DNA from: Gnetum montanum
Lineage: Eukaryota; Streptophyta; Gnetopsida; Gnetales; Gnetaceae
Length of the DNA stretch: 60,000 nt
NCBI GenBank assembly: GCA_015680685.1
Contig: MNCI01001941.1
Coordinates: forward strand, 585,594 to 645,593
Reading direction: 5' to 3'
The position numbers and the translations under genes are program-made. Numbering within the stretch: position 1 is the stretch's first letter; the number at the start of each line of letters is the position of its first letter. The notes under the pieces were generated by a model that was not told the origin of the DNA, made no database searches, and saw only the letters and a list, made by a program, of their open reading frames with translations. Below, one piece after another: positions 11,636 to 23,290 of this stretch.

Positions 11636-14600
11636 CTAGGCATCAAATCTAGGAGGAGCTTGATCTTCAGGCTCCTCCGCATCATCTTGCCCCACTTCAC
11701 TAGGGCCACCTTCCTGGCCGCCGTCATCATCGTGACTCTATAAAAGGTAAAAGAAAATAATTAACAAAGAAAGACAACATTTTCTGCTAGAAAATAAAAG
11801 AAAAATTAACGAGTCTAAACAACTTACTGAAGAAGAACCTTGTAGACCAAACTCCAGCCGATGAAGGATTTCCTCTTCAAGGACACTTGGCCAGTCGGTT
11901 CCATCAAGACCCAGATCAATGTCAACTAAGGCCTTCCCTTTGTCCACCGTAGACCAAGTGGAATGTTTAAGAGGAAACTCGCCCACAGAAACCTCCCCAG
12001 AAGTAGTAGTGATAACCCTCTTGGGAAACTCCATCTCTACCACAGTGTTCTCAGCAAACGCGTCAAATGAAAATCGTAAGCCTAAACCATCTACAAACAT
12101 CTCCAGCAGATGCTTCTCTATCGATTATTCCTTCAATGATTTTTTATAATGATACTTATGCGTATTTTCATCTTGACCCCATTTTCGTACCTTAGACACA
12201 AAATCTTTCCAATCCTGATATTTGACATTTAGCAAATCAATCTACGCCTTCCGATTGGCTAGCTCCCAAATCATAGTTACTTGGCGATTGAATAAATTCC
12301 AATACCTAGTATAAGTAATCTCAGAGGTTCATCAAGAACGATCACCCATCAACCTTGTTGAGGCAAACTCATAGAGTGACTTAAAATCATCTCATTCTAC
12401 TATTAGCCTGGCAACCTCCTTTTCCCCCGCCTGAATTTGCAACCATAGTTTCTCGATGGAATGCCTACAGGTCCAAAGAGACTTGGCATTCTGCACAACA
12501 CATTCTACCACCTCATCATAGATCTGTCTTGGCACTTGCTCAATCTTTGGTGGTAGTGCAGGTAGACTTTCAATGCAAGTGGCCTCAGATGGATCCCACT
12601 TCAGCTTAGTCCCTATCCATGTGAGAAGAACATGCATTAGATATCAGACGGTGGAAACGGATGTGAAAACCGAAGGACTCAAAATGCTTAAGACATATAT
12701 ACCTATTTCAGGGTGAGCTTGTTGGATGTGATCGACTACCTCATCAATGATACCAAGGAAAAAATCCATTTTACTTGGAATTTCGATCCAAGTAAATGAT
12801 TCATGTGTAGGAGATCGGTCAACTTCGGTGGTCATTTCCATAGGAGTCTTCATCATAGGTATTTCCAAACGGACATTAGGATTTGTCCTAGCTTCAAAAT
12901 TTCTGCCTAGTAACAGAAAAAACATAAAATTAAAACTCTAAATAATAGAAAGAATACTTCAAGAGCCGAATAAACATAATAAGGAGAACATAGCAGAATC
13001 TCTATCCTCTTCCGAATTCAGGGGATCACCAAGGTCTAACCTTCCTCCGAAGAAACCATCAAACATCTCGTCAACTACATCTTGATCATTAATGTGACCC
13101 TTTGCTGTGGTGTTTCCCTCCTGCTCTTTCGCTTCTTCACTCAGAGGGGCAAGGACTTCCATCTCGTTATTGCACGCTTCGTTCTCCTCATCCAAATTTG
13201 TTGGGACTTCTTCCTCCTCAACAATTAGCGTCAACATCTCCCTTCTTACTTTAGGAGTTGACTCTGATGACATTCATAAGTTCAAAATTCAACTTCGGAT
13301 AAACAACCAAAAAATAATAATGATAATAAAATAAGGATAAATAAGTGAATCAAGCTCACTTACCCCGTGATGGAATTTTAAACCGTATGTGTTTCACCTT
13401 GGGTTCATCTATGGTTGGGGCCACATCTCTAGAGCGCTTAGGTTGTTGAACCTTCGATTTTGCCTTCCCAATTGTTTCCTTGATTACTCGATCGGCTGTC
13501 CTAGTAGTATAGGGCACATCACCTAGTTCCAACCCTACGCTATCACTTGTATGAATTGAATGACCAAATGATCCCTCTATTGTAATAGAAACTGATTCGT
13601 TAATTCCCTTAGGAGCATCTTGGGATTTTGTCACCTCAAATAAGTGGCAAATCCATGGGTGAGATAGTTGCCCACATTCCCTTAACATGTACTTGTTGTC
13701 CACATGAACAACTAGAAATTCAGCCAGCCTGCGCAAGTAACCGGCGAAGAATGCAAAGGTGAAATGGGACTGCACTTCCATGTTCGAACACAACCTCACT
13801 ATCTCCCCATGAAAAACTGAAAGTAAGAACTGTGTCCAATTATAGCGTACCTCAGTCTCCAGAATCATGCACATGATACGCAAAGATTCTACCCAAAAAG
13901 TCCTCACTTGGGATAGGGACTTGGGAAACACTCGCACTCTGAACAGGGGGTACAACTCATTGACTTTAGTCACTTTTGATTTTCCCTGCATAGGGAATCC
14001 CTTAGTGCCTTTAAGAACACCCAACTAGTCCTCCAATTCATGAACCACATGGATCCCCTTCTGCACTCTATCCAAAATCACTTTAGTCCCAGCTGCTGGT
14101 ACACCGAAGAAGATTGAAAAGAACTTCATCGACAGATGGAAGGCCACTTTGATTCCCTTGATGTGAGTACTATAGTAAGTAATCGCTTCATTGAAAGAAT
14201 CAATGATCGCAATCATCTCGGTCACAGAGACATCAGGACTTGGAACCGTAAATAACTCCATGAGGCCAACATCACATAGACAACTGATGATATGTGGCAG
14301 TGCCTTATTGCGTAGCCATCGTTATGCATCACTGATCTCCCTAAATTTCATGGCTAAGGTGCTCTCAGTTTGCCTACTTGTAATGGTGACTCCACCTGGT
14401 GGAACACCCACTGTATGCATAAGGTAACAATATGGAGTCAATATAATTGATGATATAGCAAGTAAACATTAAGCCTCAAAAATACCATTACTTACCATCA
14501 GATAATGGATTAGGGTCATTAGAAGTCAAATCAGCATCACATGGGAAAAGTGGCCCACTACGGGACCAATCCCCATGCAGCCACCGCCGAGCCTCACATT

Positions 14601-15303
14601 GTGCGAATGCCCTGGAGTATCGTTTGTGAAAATGAACAATGTCATCCTTAGTCTAGGCTAACACGGCACCACAGAGAGTGGGACCCACCATGAAAGTCTC
14701 TAAGGTGGTATGAGCCAATGCAAGTCCATCATCACCTACACATACTCCTTCTTTGTCAAATTGGGGCTTGCAAAGGAACGACGGTCAAAACATGAACCAT
14801 TAAGCATCAGAACAGAAACAGTAAATTAAACAACCTTACCTCTCCACCTGTTACACCATTCCAGGAGGATTCTAGAATAAGGTGTGCACACGAGCAGCCA
14901 AGAACAAAGTGCTATTGATGTCATGAGAGCCATGTGACAATAGGTCCCATACACGTGATAATGGACGGGTAGATTTGGGCCCTCTAGAGGGACCGTCCTC
15001 AATTGTAAGCGGTCCCTCATCGATGTCCACCATGAAAGCCACAATGCCATTTGAAGATCCTAGTAACATAGTCTCAAGCACACTCAGTGCTAATTGTTCA
15101 CTTAGATGCAACCATATTACCATGTTGAATTTATCTAAGATAAAGGCAAGGAATTTGCAGGCCCCTTCTCTGAACCATACCCCATTGTGATCAATTGTCA
15201 TATCAGGAATTGGCTCATCAGAATCAATCGGACCAAACCACGTCAAAACTCCAACAAGCTCCACCACCAGGAGGAAAGGTTTGGGATCCCTGCATGTATT
15301 CAA
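11636..15303 (-). pseudogene. Antisense spliced gene inside element B, unknown function
   Basis: Read on the minus strand, opposite to gag-pol. Exons: A 15303(or beyond)-14840, B 14766-14496, C 14410-13364, D 13263-12976, E 12906-12703, F 12612-11828, G 11737-11636. Introns are 73, 85, 100, 69, 90 and 90 bp, all GT..AG; four donors are GTAAG-type, acceptors are mostly pyrimidine-rich, and phases agree at every junction from B to G. Exons B-G total 2697 bp (899 codons). Stop-like changes in frame number 8, all of transition type. The product has a Trp/Arg-rich segment (RWLHGDWSRSGPLFPC), a long mixed alpha-type exon C, an acidic exon D (Glu-rich), and an acidic tail in exon G ending PPRFDA. 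Exon A meets B out of phase, so a small indel is likely there. I recognise no family. The 5' end may lie upstream of 15303, where a tgcag acceptor-like site occurs. Confidence 0.82.
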
Positions 15304-16470
15304 AAACCAGGGTTAATAAGCTATGCAAAAATAAGGTTTTACACTAGGGGCCAACACTTAGAAAAATTCCCAGGTTCACGCTCAGTGTGCAGACCATGCA
15401 CGTTGCACGTTGGAACGTGGATACACAAACCCCACACGCTGAGCCTTTAGACCTATCCTATACGCCGAACATACAATCAAAATTTCCCAAACATGAACGC
15501 TAGCCTGTATGCTAACATCTATGCTAAAGAAACACACCAGGCCTCATGCTATATGCCAAAATAAAAAAAATAGAGGGGAGAATTAAGCATGAAATGACGA
15601 AAATAGCAAGCGAAAATACAAAGTTTAATAGAGGATCAGGGCCTACTGGCACGATGATCCTAACCATGAGGGGATCATGGGTTTAGGCAAGCACTGGAGC
15701 ATAGCCTCACTTTTCTCTACAAAGGTCAAGCTAGGCTCCTTCCTTCCCTGGCCTTACGCTCACTTACCATTGCCCATCCCTGCACGCTATGTTCACCCTG
15801 AACCTTGTGTTCACGCTGAACCCTCTACACTGGGGTTTGAACCCTGTGTCCATGCTGAGCCTTGCATGCCGGGGTTTCAACCCTGTGTTCACGCTAAATC
15901 CTACGTTCACACTCAGGGTTTCATCCTCCCCGCATGCTGAAAGAGTTCCAACCCTCTACACGCTAAAGGCTCTCGAGAGCGTACACACTCAACTCTCTTG
16001 TTGGACTCGTCGTGCTCTAATCTATGCCACCCTTGCCACCACCTCTGCACTGTACCTACGTTTGTCCTTGCCAGTACCACCAGATATTCACCTTCACGTA
16101 CGTTGTGCTCGATTTTACATCAAGTGTAGATTCACACTAAGCTTTGGGTGCACGCCGAGATTTTGAGGTTTACGCTGAAGTTTATGCTTGCAACATCATG
16201 TTTTATATGTCTCCATGTGGCACGCACCACCTCACCCTCTAGGAAATCGGCACCTTGGATATTTTACTCAATAAACATAGGAATTAACTAAAATACTAAT
16301 ACATATAAACAAAGGTAAAGATAACTATGTAGCATTACCCACGTGAAATCTTCCCTTACACAGCAACTCCTATTGCCCAAACTGAACACCTCAGTACACA
16401 CTCTTTGTTTCGCAATCTCACACTCAGTAAAAATTACAAATCGCATAATCAATTAGAAATCGTAAGCAAA
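15304..16470. other. acgctg-motif-rich spacer upstream of the antisense gene
   Basis: Two clusters (about 15360-15570 and 15740-16180) carry many cacgctg / cagcgtg variants, including a roughly 45-bp repeat with tgtgttcacgctgaacc and ggggtttgaaccct elements at 15785-15905. The motif is that of the LTR U3. In minus orientation this is the promoter side of the antisense gene. Open stretches such as 15677-16166 are products of the repeats, not genes. Confidence 0.6.
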
Positions 16471-16471
16471 C

Positions 16472-16691
16472 TGTCACAATTGGCCCGGTAAGGCCTTAAA
16501 CTACCATGATCAGTCTGTCATGACTATAAACTGATAGTCAAGGCCTGGTATGATCCTAAACTGCCATGCATCTAGGTACAATGATAAATTACCACTACAT
16601 ACCTTAGTCACTGTTAGATGTACACATGAGTTACATTGCTTGGAAAGCATAACAACCCCCCTAGCTCACTTTTCTCCCTGTTTATTGGCAG
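16472..16691 (+). other. taaact motif pair and candidate splice acceptor before pol
   Basis: Copies of the cctggtatgatcctaaact-type motif lie at about 16480-16575. A pyrimidine tract then leads to ctgtttattggcag at 16678-16691, a good acceptor directly before the first residues of pol in frame. Ogre elements are known to splice an intron between protease and RT; here the matching intron would have to span the whole antisense gene. I did not find a clear donor. Confidence 0.45.
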
Positions 16692-17848
16692 AAGCAAGCG
16701 CAATGGATTGCAAGCATTTATTCACACCATTGACCATAGATGGACCATACAGAAAGATCACAAAAGAATTCAACATAAATTCTATCGACTTAGGTCCATC
16801 AATAGATGACACATTTGTAGCCTCGATGCAACAAAAATTAGGCAGCTATGAAGGTATGACAAAATCTCTGGACATAGAAGCTGATAGCATCACTGAAGAC
16901 CCTTTAACTGAAACCCCCATAACTATGCCTGACAGTGAAGTTAAAGTATTAAAATTGAGCTCACTATTACAATCTCAACTTGCTAAGGACATGGAACACG
17001 TGCTTCGAGAAAACATGAAAGCATTTTCTTGGTCTTACAATGACATGCCTGGACTAGATCCTCGCATTTTCCAACACAACATTATACTCGATCCCAAGTT
17101 AAGACCAGTGAAATAGAAATCATGCAAGGTCAAACCTGAGGTAGCACTGGCAGTTCGTAATGAGATTACTAAGCTTTATCAAGCTAGTTTCATTCAAGTT
17201 GTTGACTATGCTGATTGGGTGTCTAACATGGTTATAGTTCGCAAGAAGAACGGAAGCATTTGCTTATGCATTGACTTCCGGGATCTCAACATCGCAACCA
17301 TAAAGGATGACTTCCCATTACCAAGCATTGATCAACTTGTTGACTAAACTGCGGGGCACACTCTGTTGTCTTTTATGGATGGCTTTTTGGGATATAACCA
17401 GATACGGATCAACCCAGAACATCAGCTCAGGATGACCTTAATGACACCATGGGGAACCTTTTGCTATACAATGATGTCATTCGGCTTGAAGAACATCGGT
17501 GCCACATATCAGAGAGCAATGACATTCATTTTTAGCAATTACATACTTCATTCTCTCAATGATTATGTGGATGACATCGAAGTTAAATCAAAAACACCAG
17601 AGCAACACACAAAAGACTTAGATTTGGTTTTAAAACGTTGTCTAAAATATGAACTTAGGCTCAATCTAAAGAAATGTGTCTTTGGGGTAAAAACAGGTAA
17701 GATGCTAGGCTTCATAGTATTAGAAATAGGAATACAAGTAGATCTGGACAAGGTTAAGGCTATCACCAACTTGAAACCACCAAGCAACCTTACCAAACTC
17801 TGAGGTCTACAAGGTAGATTACAGTTCATCAGGCGTTTCATAGAAAAA
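16692..17848 (+). pseudogene. Element B pol: reverse transcriptase
   Basis: RNA-directed DNA polymerase of element B. It opens with a linker ending FSWSYNDMPGLDP, then the lead-in to RT. Motifs in order: WVSNMVIVRKKNG, CIDFRDLN, DDFPLPSIDQLVD, FMDGFLGYNQI, TPWGTFCYTMMSFGLKN, catalytic NDYVDDIEVKS (about 17560-17595), then LKYELRLNLKKCVFGV. The frame stays unbroken from 16550 through the rest of pol; three premature stops fall here (17114 TAG, 17345 TAA, 17801 TGA), all of transition type. RNase H follows in frame. The catalytic YVDD is intact. Confidence 0.93.
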
Positions 17849-18826
17849 TTGACGGAAAAGTTGAAACCTATGAACCACTTGCTACGCAAGAATGTCCATT
17901 TTGAATGGACTTCACAATGCCAGGAAGCATTTGACAACATTAAAATGGCACTTGTTCAACTACCGACAGTCTATCCACCTCAGAACAACAAACCATTCTA
18001 TATCTACCTAGCCACTTTAGATTCATCTGTTGTGTCTATGCTTTGCCAAAAACGAGATGATGGAATTGAAGTTCCTTTTTATTATTTAAGCCATGCATTA
18101 GTAGCCCATGAGAAGAAGTACAACGAGGTGGAGAGGTCATGTTTAGCCCTTATCTTTTCCTTGAAGAAATGGCGACATTATCTCTTCTGCAACCAAGTCA
18201 ATATAATCTACAAGGATAATGTGCTCAGAGCCATCGCGGGCAGCCTCTATGAATCAAGTAAGATATCTCGCTGGAAAGCCATGATAGCTGAGTTTGACCT
18301 ACACTACATAGTGCAGTCATCAGTTAAGGGTCAAGCTATAGCAACTCAAATGACTACATCACCAATGCATGATCAAGTGACAATAGAGCCAGAGTTCTTG
18401 GACAAAAATGTGAGTGCAATAGACATAGTGCCTGATAACTACGATGCCATCTTGAATTTTGATGGAGCATCCACCTCCCGAGGGAGAAGTGCCACCACCG
18501 TCATCACCTACCCCTCTGGGGAGATCCGACCCTTTGCTTATCATTTGAATTTTCACTGTACCAACAACGTCGCAGAGTACGAAGGTCTCCTTAGAGGTCT
18601 CATAGCAGCACTAGCTTCCGATATCACACGACTCATAGTTAGAGGTGACTCACAATTAGTTCTAAATCAAGTCACAGACATTTACGCATGCAAAGCACAA
18701 CACTGACAACCATACTGTGATTTGACTAAGCATTTTCTGAAGTGATTCGACAACATAGATGTACAACATATTTCCAGAAATGATAACACCATTGCAGATG
18801 CACTAGCTACATTAGCCCTAAACTTA
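17849..18826 (+). pseudogene. Element B pol: RNase H plus archaeal-type RNase H
   Basis: Same frame as RT. First the retroviral-type RNase H and connection: FEWTSQCQEAFDNIK, FYIYLATLDSSVVS, VPFYYLSHALVAHEKKYN, then FDLHYIVQSS. Then a second RNase H of archaeal type: LNFDGASTSRG (about 18455-18490), NNVAEYEGLLRGL (about 18560-18600) and IVRGDSQLVLNQV, carrying the expected D, E and D acidic residues. The double RNase H is the hallmark of Tat/Ogre elements. Stops at 18704 and 18743 (both TGA) lie in the C-terminal part. Confidence 0.92.
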
Positions 18827-20179
18827 GTGCCAAACATGTTCCACATGTTGCCTAGTTCTATAATCAGTTATGTTAAACCCATAACTGATACTCCTGATGA
18901 ATTACTGATTACATCAGTTAGTACAACACACATAGTAGAATGGTATGATGACATAAAAGAGTACCTTCTACATGGTGAAATACCGCGACATCTAACAAAC
19001 GCACAAAAGAACATGGTACGAAAACATTCTTGACAGTATGCATTAGTAGGTGACACGTTGTGTTGTAGATCCTACGAAGGTATCCTGTTAAGGTGCGTTA
19101 GTAGCACTGATGGCCAGACCATTGTAGAGCAAGTACATGAAGTACTCTGCGGAGGGCACATAGCGCCCAAAGCAATGGCAACAAAAATAAGGTGTTTAGG
19201 ATACTATTGGCCACACATGGAGTACGACTGTGTCTCCAAGGTCAAAATGTGTGATACATGTCAAAGGCATGGTAATCTTATACATGTCCCACCCAATGAG
19301 TTGCATATAGCTCAAATCACATGGCCTTTCCAGAAGTGGGGGTTAGACATCATTGGACCAATAACTCCCTCATCGTCGGTGAGACATAGCTTCATCATAA
19401 CTGCAACTGAATACTTTACGAAATGGGTAGAAGCTAGTCCTCTTAGGAAGACCACTTCAAAACAAGTATGCAACTTTATCCTCGAAAATATTGTGACCTG
19501 CTTTGGCATCCTAATGACCATCATTACTGATAACGGACCACAATTCAATAGTGTTGAAATAGAAACCTTCTGTGATAGCTTAGGCATTAAACATTCGTTC
19601 TCGTCCCCATATTACCCTCAGAGCAATGGACAAGCAGAAGCCACGAACAAGATTGTCATCTTAGTGCTAAAGAAGATGCTTACACAAAGCAAGAGAAAAT
19701 GGCATGAACAGTTGCTATATGCATTATGGGCTTATCTCACTACGCATCGGACTTCCACAGGTAAAATGCCATATAGCCTTGTTTATGGTTCGGAAGCTGT
19801 TTTACCTTTGGAGTTATAGGTACCATCCTTAAGGATCACACTCTCTGGACTCCTCGATGAGGATCAAAACAATGACTTGCGTGTTGTTGACTTGGACTCA
19901 GTGGAAGAGGAATGTACACATGTGCTTGATCAGATTGAGTGGTATCAAAAACAACAATGACGATGCCATCAACATGAAATTCACAAGCGCCTGATCAAAG
20001 AAGGTGATCATGTACTTAAGGCGGTCCGTGAACATGCGAACAAGTTTGCAGCCAACTGGGAAGGGCTGTACGTGGTAGCCAAAGAATACAACAATGGAGA
20101 ATTTAAACTAGCTGACATGGAAGGGAATGAGCTTGCACACCCGACCAACCACTTGTACCTGAAACCATTGTACGTTTGA
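18827..20179 (+). pseudogene. Element B pol: integrase
   Basis: Integrase that would insert the cDNA into chromatin. The zinc-binding HHCC part is H in HEVLCGGHIAP and CDTCQRHG (about 19130-19270). The catalytic core has GLDIIGP, TDNGPQFNS and GQAEATNK, giving the D, D, E triad in order (about 19345-19650). Then YALWAYLTTHRTSTGKMPYSLVYG and a C-terminal segment ending HLYLKPLYV before the natural TGA at 20177-20179. Premature stops: 19031 TGA, 19817 TAG, 19958 TGA. No frameshift is needed anywhere from 16550 to 20179. No chromodomain is seen, as expected for this clade. Confidence 0.92.
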
Positions 20180-20201
20180 GCATAAAATCAGGTATGTGAT
20201 T

Positions 20202-20460
20202 GTCCTGGAATCATGACGATAAACTGATACCACAGCTCGTCCTAGAATCATGACAGTAAAATAATACCATAGATCGTCCTGGAATCATGACTACAAAATG
20301 ATACCACAGATCGTCTTGGAATCATGACAGTAAACTGATACCACAGATCGTCCTGGAATCATGACGGCAAACTGATACCACAGATCATCCTGGAATCATG
20401 ACGGTAAATTGATACCACAGATCATCCTAGCGTTATGTTGGTAAGCTAGAACCACAGTTC
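20202..20460 (+). repeat. 37-bp tandem array after pol, 7 copies
   Basis: Seven units start at 20202, 20239, 20276, 20313, 20350, 20387 and 20424, exact 37-base register with no indel. The core is cctggaatcatgac followed by taaactgataccacag. The seventh copy is most diverged. Degenerate taaact-containing pieces continue to about 20690. The core resembles the motif at 10981-11225 and 16472-16575. Confidence 0.92.
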
Positions 20461-21793
20461 GTCCGTAATGAAAATAAACTAGTGCCCTTCCGGTACGACA
20501 TTAAACTACCATAGTTTCGTTTACCGGAGTTTGCTAAGACTATAAACTGGTTTGCCTCTCCACAGTCCGCCAAGACTATAAACTAGCAATGCACCATCTG
20601 TTACGATGCTAAACTAGCAATGTCCAACGGTTATGACATAAAACTAACCCATGATAGTCCGCTACAACTATAAACTGGTAGCTTCATCTCTAGCCTCTCG
20701 ATCAGTAGCTGCATTCAAAATTCATCAGAGCTGCTGCCTCACTCATCATCAGTTGATCCTAATGACATTGCTGCCATTCATATTTAGTGCTTGAAATCTC
20801 ATCTAGTTCCTTTGTTTCATCAGTCACATTCATGTCTAAAGTGTTCGTTAACTCATTCACTTGTGGTTTTCTTATCTTCTTGGAGTTGTGTTTACAGGAT
20901 GACACCCAGTGGTGTTCGTACATGAATACACTTCATCATGGTGACAAGATGCCACATTTTTTTTGACACATGTAACCAGGTTAATCAATCTGTTCAAAAG
21001 TACAGTCCCAGTTCCCAATACATTCTCCATTTCCCCAACAATCTCATTCCCCTTCCTACCCAGTCACAATTCCTAGATACACCTAGTGCACCCAAAACTT
21101 TGAGCATACAGTTTCATGTTGCGACACTCTCAAGTAGTTGCAACACACAACACGGCACATGAGCATGAGTGTAAAATTGAAAAGAACGCTCTTTCCAAAA
21201 AAATGAAAAGGAACAGAAAAAGAAAAAAAATAAGAAAAAAAGAGCAAAGAGAAAAATGAACCGCAAGCCCTTGGCACTTCCCATACAAGTCCCAGGTGGG
21301 AAGACAATGGTCTTGGAAAGAATCATTCGTGTCTCACACCATCATGTTTCATCTACCTACATGGCTTTGGCTGTCGAACAATGGGTTCCCTTAGACACTC
21401 TACAAGGGTCCTGTTTCTCCAAAGAACACATCATCTCATCTCGTGGCTTTGGTTGTGGCAACAAGTTCTCTTAAACCTGATACAAGAGTCTTGTTCCTCC
21501 AAAGAACGCACACCTCATACCTTGGTTCCAAGTCTACCAAACATTGGCCATCGACAAGGAACAACATGAATTGTTTGCACAAATATGAATACTCCTCTCC
21601 CACACTAGCACAGTCCCTTAATCAATTCCCAATCCCCTAGACATCATCTCAAAACTTCATTTCCCAATCCCAAGTGCTTCTGAACACGATGCGAGGACAT
21701 CTGGCCAAGTGTCAAAGGAAAATGCCACTAAGTTGCTTGTGGTGTTTTGTACTTCTATGTCGACTCCTCTTGGGTCGATTCCTCCAAGCATCA
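20461..21793 (+). other. 3' untranslated region of element B
   Basis: No gene. Contents: degenerate taaact motif to about 20690; a purine run at 21177-21256; and a roughly 80-bp imperfect direct repeat at about 21357-21436 and 21438-21512, each with a gtcctgtttctccaaagaac-like core. Open stretches here (for example 21256-21640) are products of the repeat. Confidence 0.6.
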
Positions 21794-21808
21794 ACAAAGA
21801 GGGGCTAA
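21794..21808 (+). other. Polypurine tract of element B
   Basis: ACAAAGAGGGGCTAA directly abuts the TG of the 3' LTR at 21809. Element C has ACAAAGAGGGGCCAT in the same position, so the tract is shared by the two elements. Confidence 0.88.
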
Positions 21809-23290
21809 TGAAACACCACAAAAATTTTGGCTAACACTTGTAGACAAAAATTGAGCTAAGTCATGACCAAGCTTGAAAGCCTCAAAAACAGCATCAAACG
21901 GAGCAACAATTGAACAAGCAAGAGTTCCCTGAGATCCATTGGAGACTAATTCAACATCTAGCAACAAGAAATATAGGTTTCAAAATCAAAACACTTTGTT
22001 TTGACTAAGTATACTTCTTGCACACAAGCCTGCATGCCCAGCGTGCAACAAATTTTTAGCTCCAAAAATGATTCAAAACATGTCAGAATTGAGCATCTGG
22101 ACCCCCCAAGACCTTCCCAAGGGTCCCCAACAACTCTCAGGCACTTGAAATTCAAATTTTGGGCTCCAAATGATGGGTTTTCATGCTTGCACGCTAGCCT
22201 ACACGCCCAGCATGTACCATCACAGACAGACCAAAATAGACACTCAGAGCATGATTTTCACAGCCAATCAACTCCTAGAGGTAGAGAAACTATCAGGCAT
22301 CATCCTGGGCTCCCAAAAATCAAGTTTTGACTTTGAAAAGTGGCACTTTCATGCCTGTACACTGGACTACATGCCTAGCATGTACGCCCAGCATGCAGCC
22401 CAGCATGCACCACTTTGAATATGGTTGATCGGGCATTTTAGGCAAGATTTTGACATGGATTCAGCCCCCAAGGCATGGTCAATGAATCTACAAGTCCATT
22501 GGCTCTAGAAACATTAATTTTAGGCATCAGAAGAGTCATTTTTTGCCCTGCACGCCAGTGTGCATGCCTAGTGTATACACGCTGGCACACCGTACACTTG
22601 TAAAGTTTCAAACTGTTGCACTTGGTTGACGCTCCACATGTCACCCAATCTAAAATTCTAGCATCCCACAACCAATCAACCCATCTCAGATCCAACTTTA
22701 ATGCCCAAACTTGTACAAAAACCTAGATTTTTGACCAGATATGGGTTCGAAAAATTAAGGAATCGAGGCAAAAAAAAAGAATTTTTGGGTAATTGGTGCT
22801 GAGAAGACCCATCCTGTACACTGGACTTCGACCCTGCATGCTGAGCATATAGCCTTCACACTGTGCCTGTAGTTTAAACTAGCATACCATCACCCCTTCG
22901 CATCCACCGGGGCTCTTCGTCCGCCTTGTGCCAGATCCACAACTGCGTTTAGACCGGTGCATTGTAATTTTCATCATGCAATAATATTGCTGCATTTTTG
23001 GCTAAGATTTGCTACAGTATTTTTTCATTATTGTTTACCTGTTATTTACATCCCTGCACATTTATGTTCTAGTTTACTCTTATTACGTTGTTTACATATA
23101 ACTCAGCGCATCGCACATTGGCATACGTTTGGGGAAATCCTTGTCTGATCCGTGTGCGGACCACCCAAGGTACTCTACCTTTGTCAGTTCCAGTTCACCC
23201 TCAAGCAAAGGTAGGGTCTCTTGTGTCTATCTATGGATCTCTCAGTGTATTTTTTATTCCAGCAGGGCACCAATGATTTCAGATAGTACA
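21809..23290 (+). repeat. 3' LTR of element B
   Basis: 1482 bp, the partner of 4571-6078; it is slightly shorter because of small deletions in the motif-rich U3 (for example near 22048). It begins TGAAACACC after the polypurine tract and ends AGTACA, followed by the duplication CTCCC (23291-23295). Confidence 0.95.

Larger units (their letters stand above)
4571..23290 (+). mobile_element. Element B: 18.7-kb Tat/Ogre-type Ty3/gypsy retrotransposon with an antisense gene
   Basis: The LTRs at 4571-6078 and 21809-23290 both begin TGAAACACC and end AGTACA. The flanks are CTCCC at 4566-4570 and 23291-23295. Order: 5' LTR, PBS, repeat-rich leader, gag (6557-9990), protease (9995-10965), antisense spliced gene (11636-15303), motif-rich spacer, pol (16692-20179), 37-bp tandem array, PPT, 3' LTR. 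Two RNase H domains (retroviral type followed by an archaeal-type domain) and the very large size place it in the Tat/Ogre clade. Frames are mostly intact apart from C-to-T or G-to-A type stops, with one local frameshift in gag, so it is decayed but fairly young. It interrupts element A's gag. Confidence 0.95.

Noticed and set aside
14191-14427. Plus-strand ORF within element B
   Set aside because: Shadow of antisense exon C, which has the consistent frame and splice sites.
15677-16166. Two overlapping plus-strand ORFs rich in Cys/Pro/His
   Set aside because: They are generated by the acgctg-type repeats, overlap in different frames and match no family.
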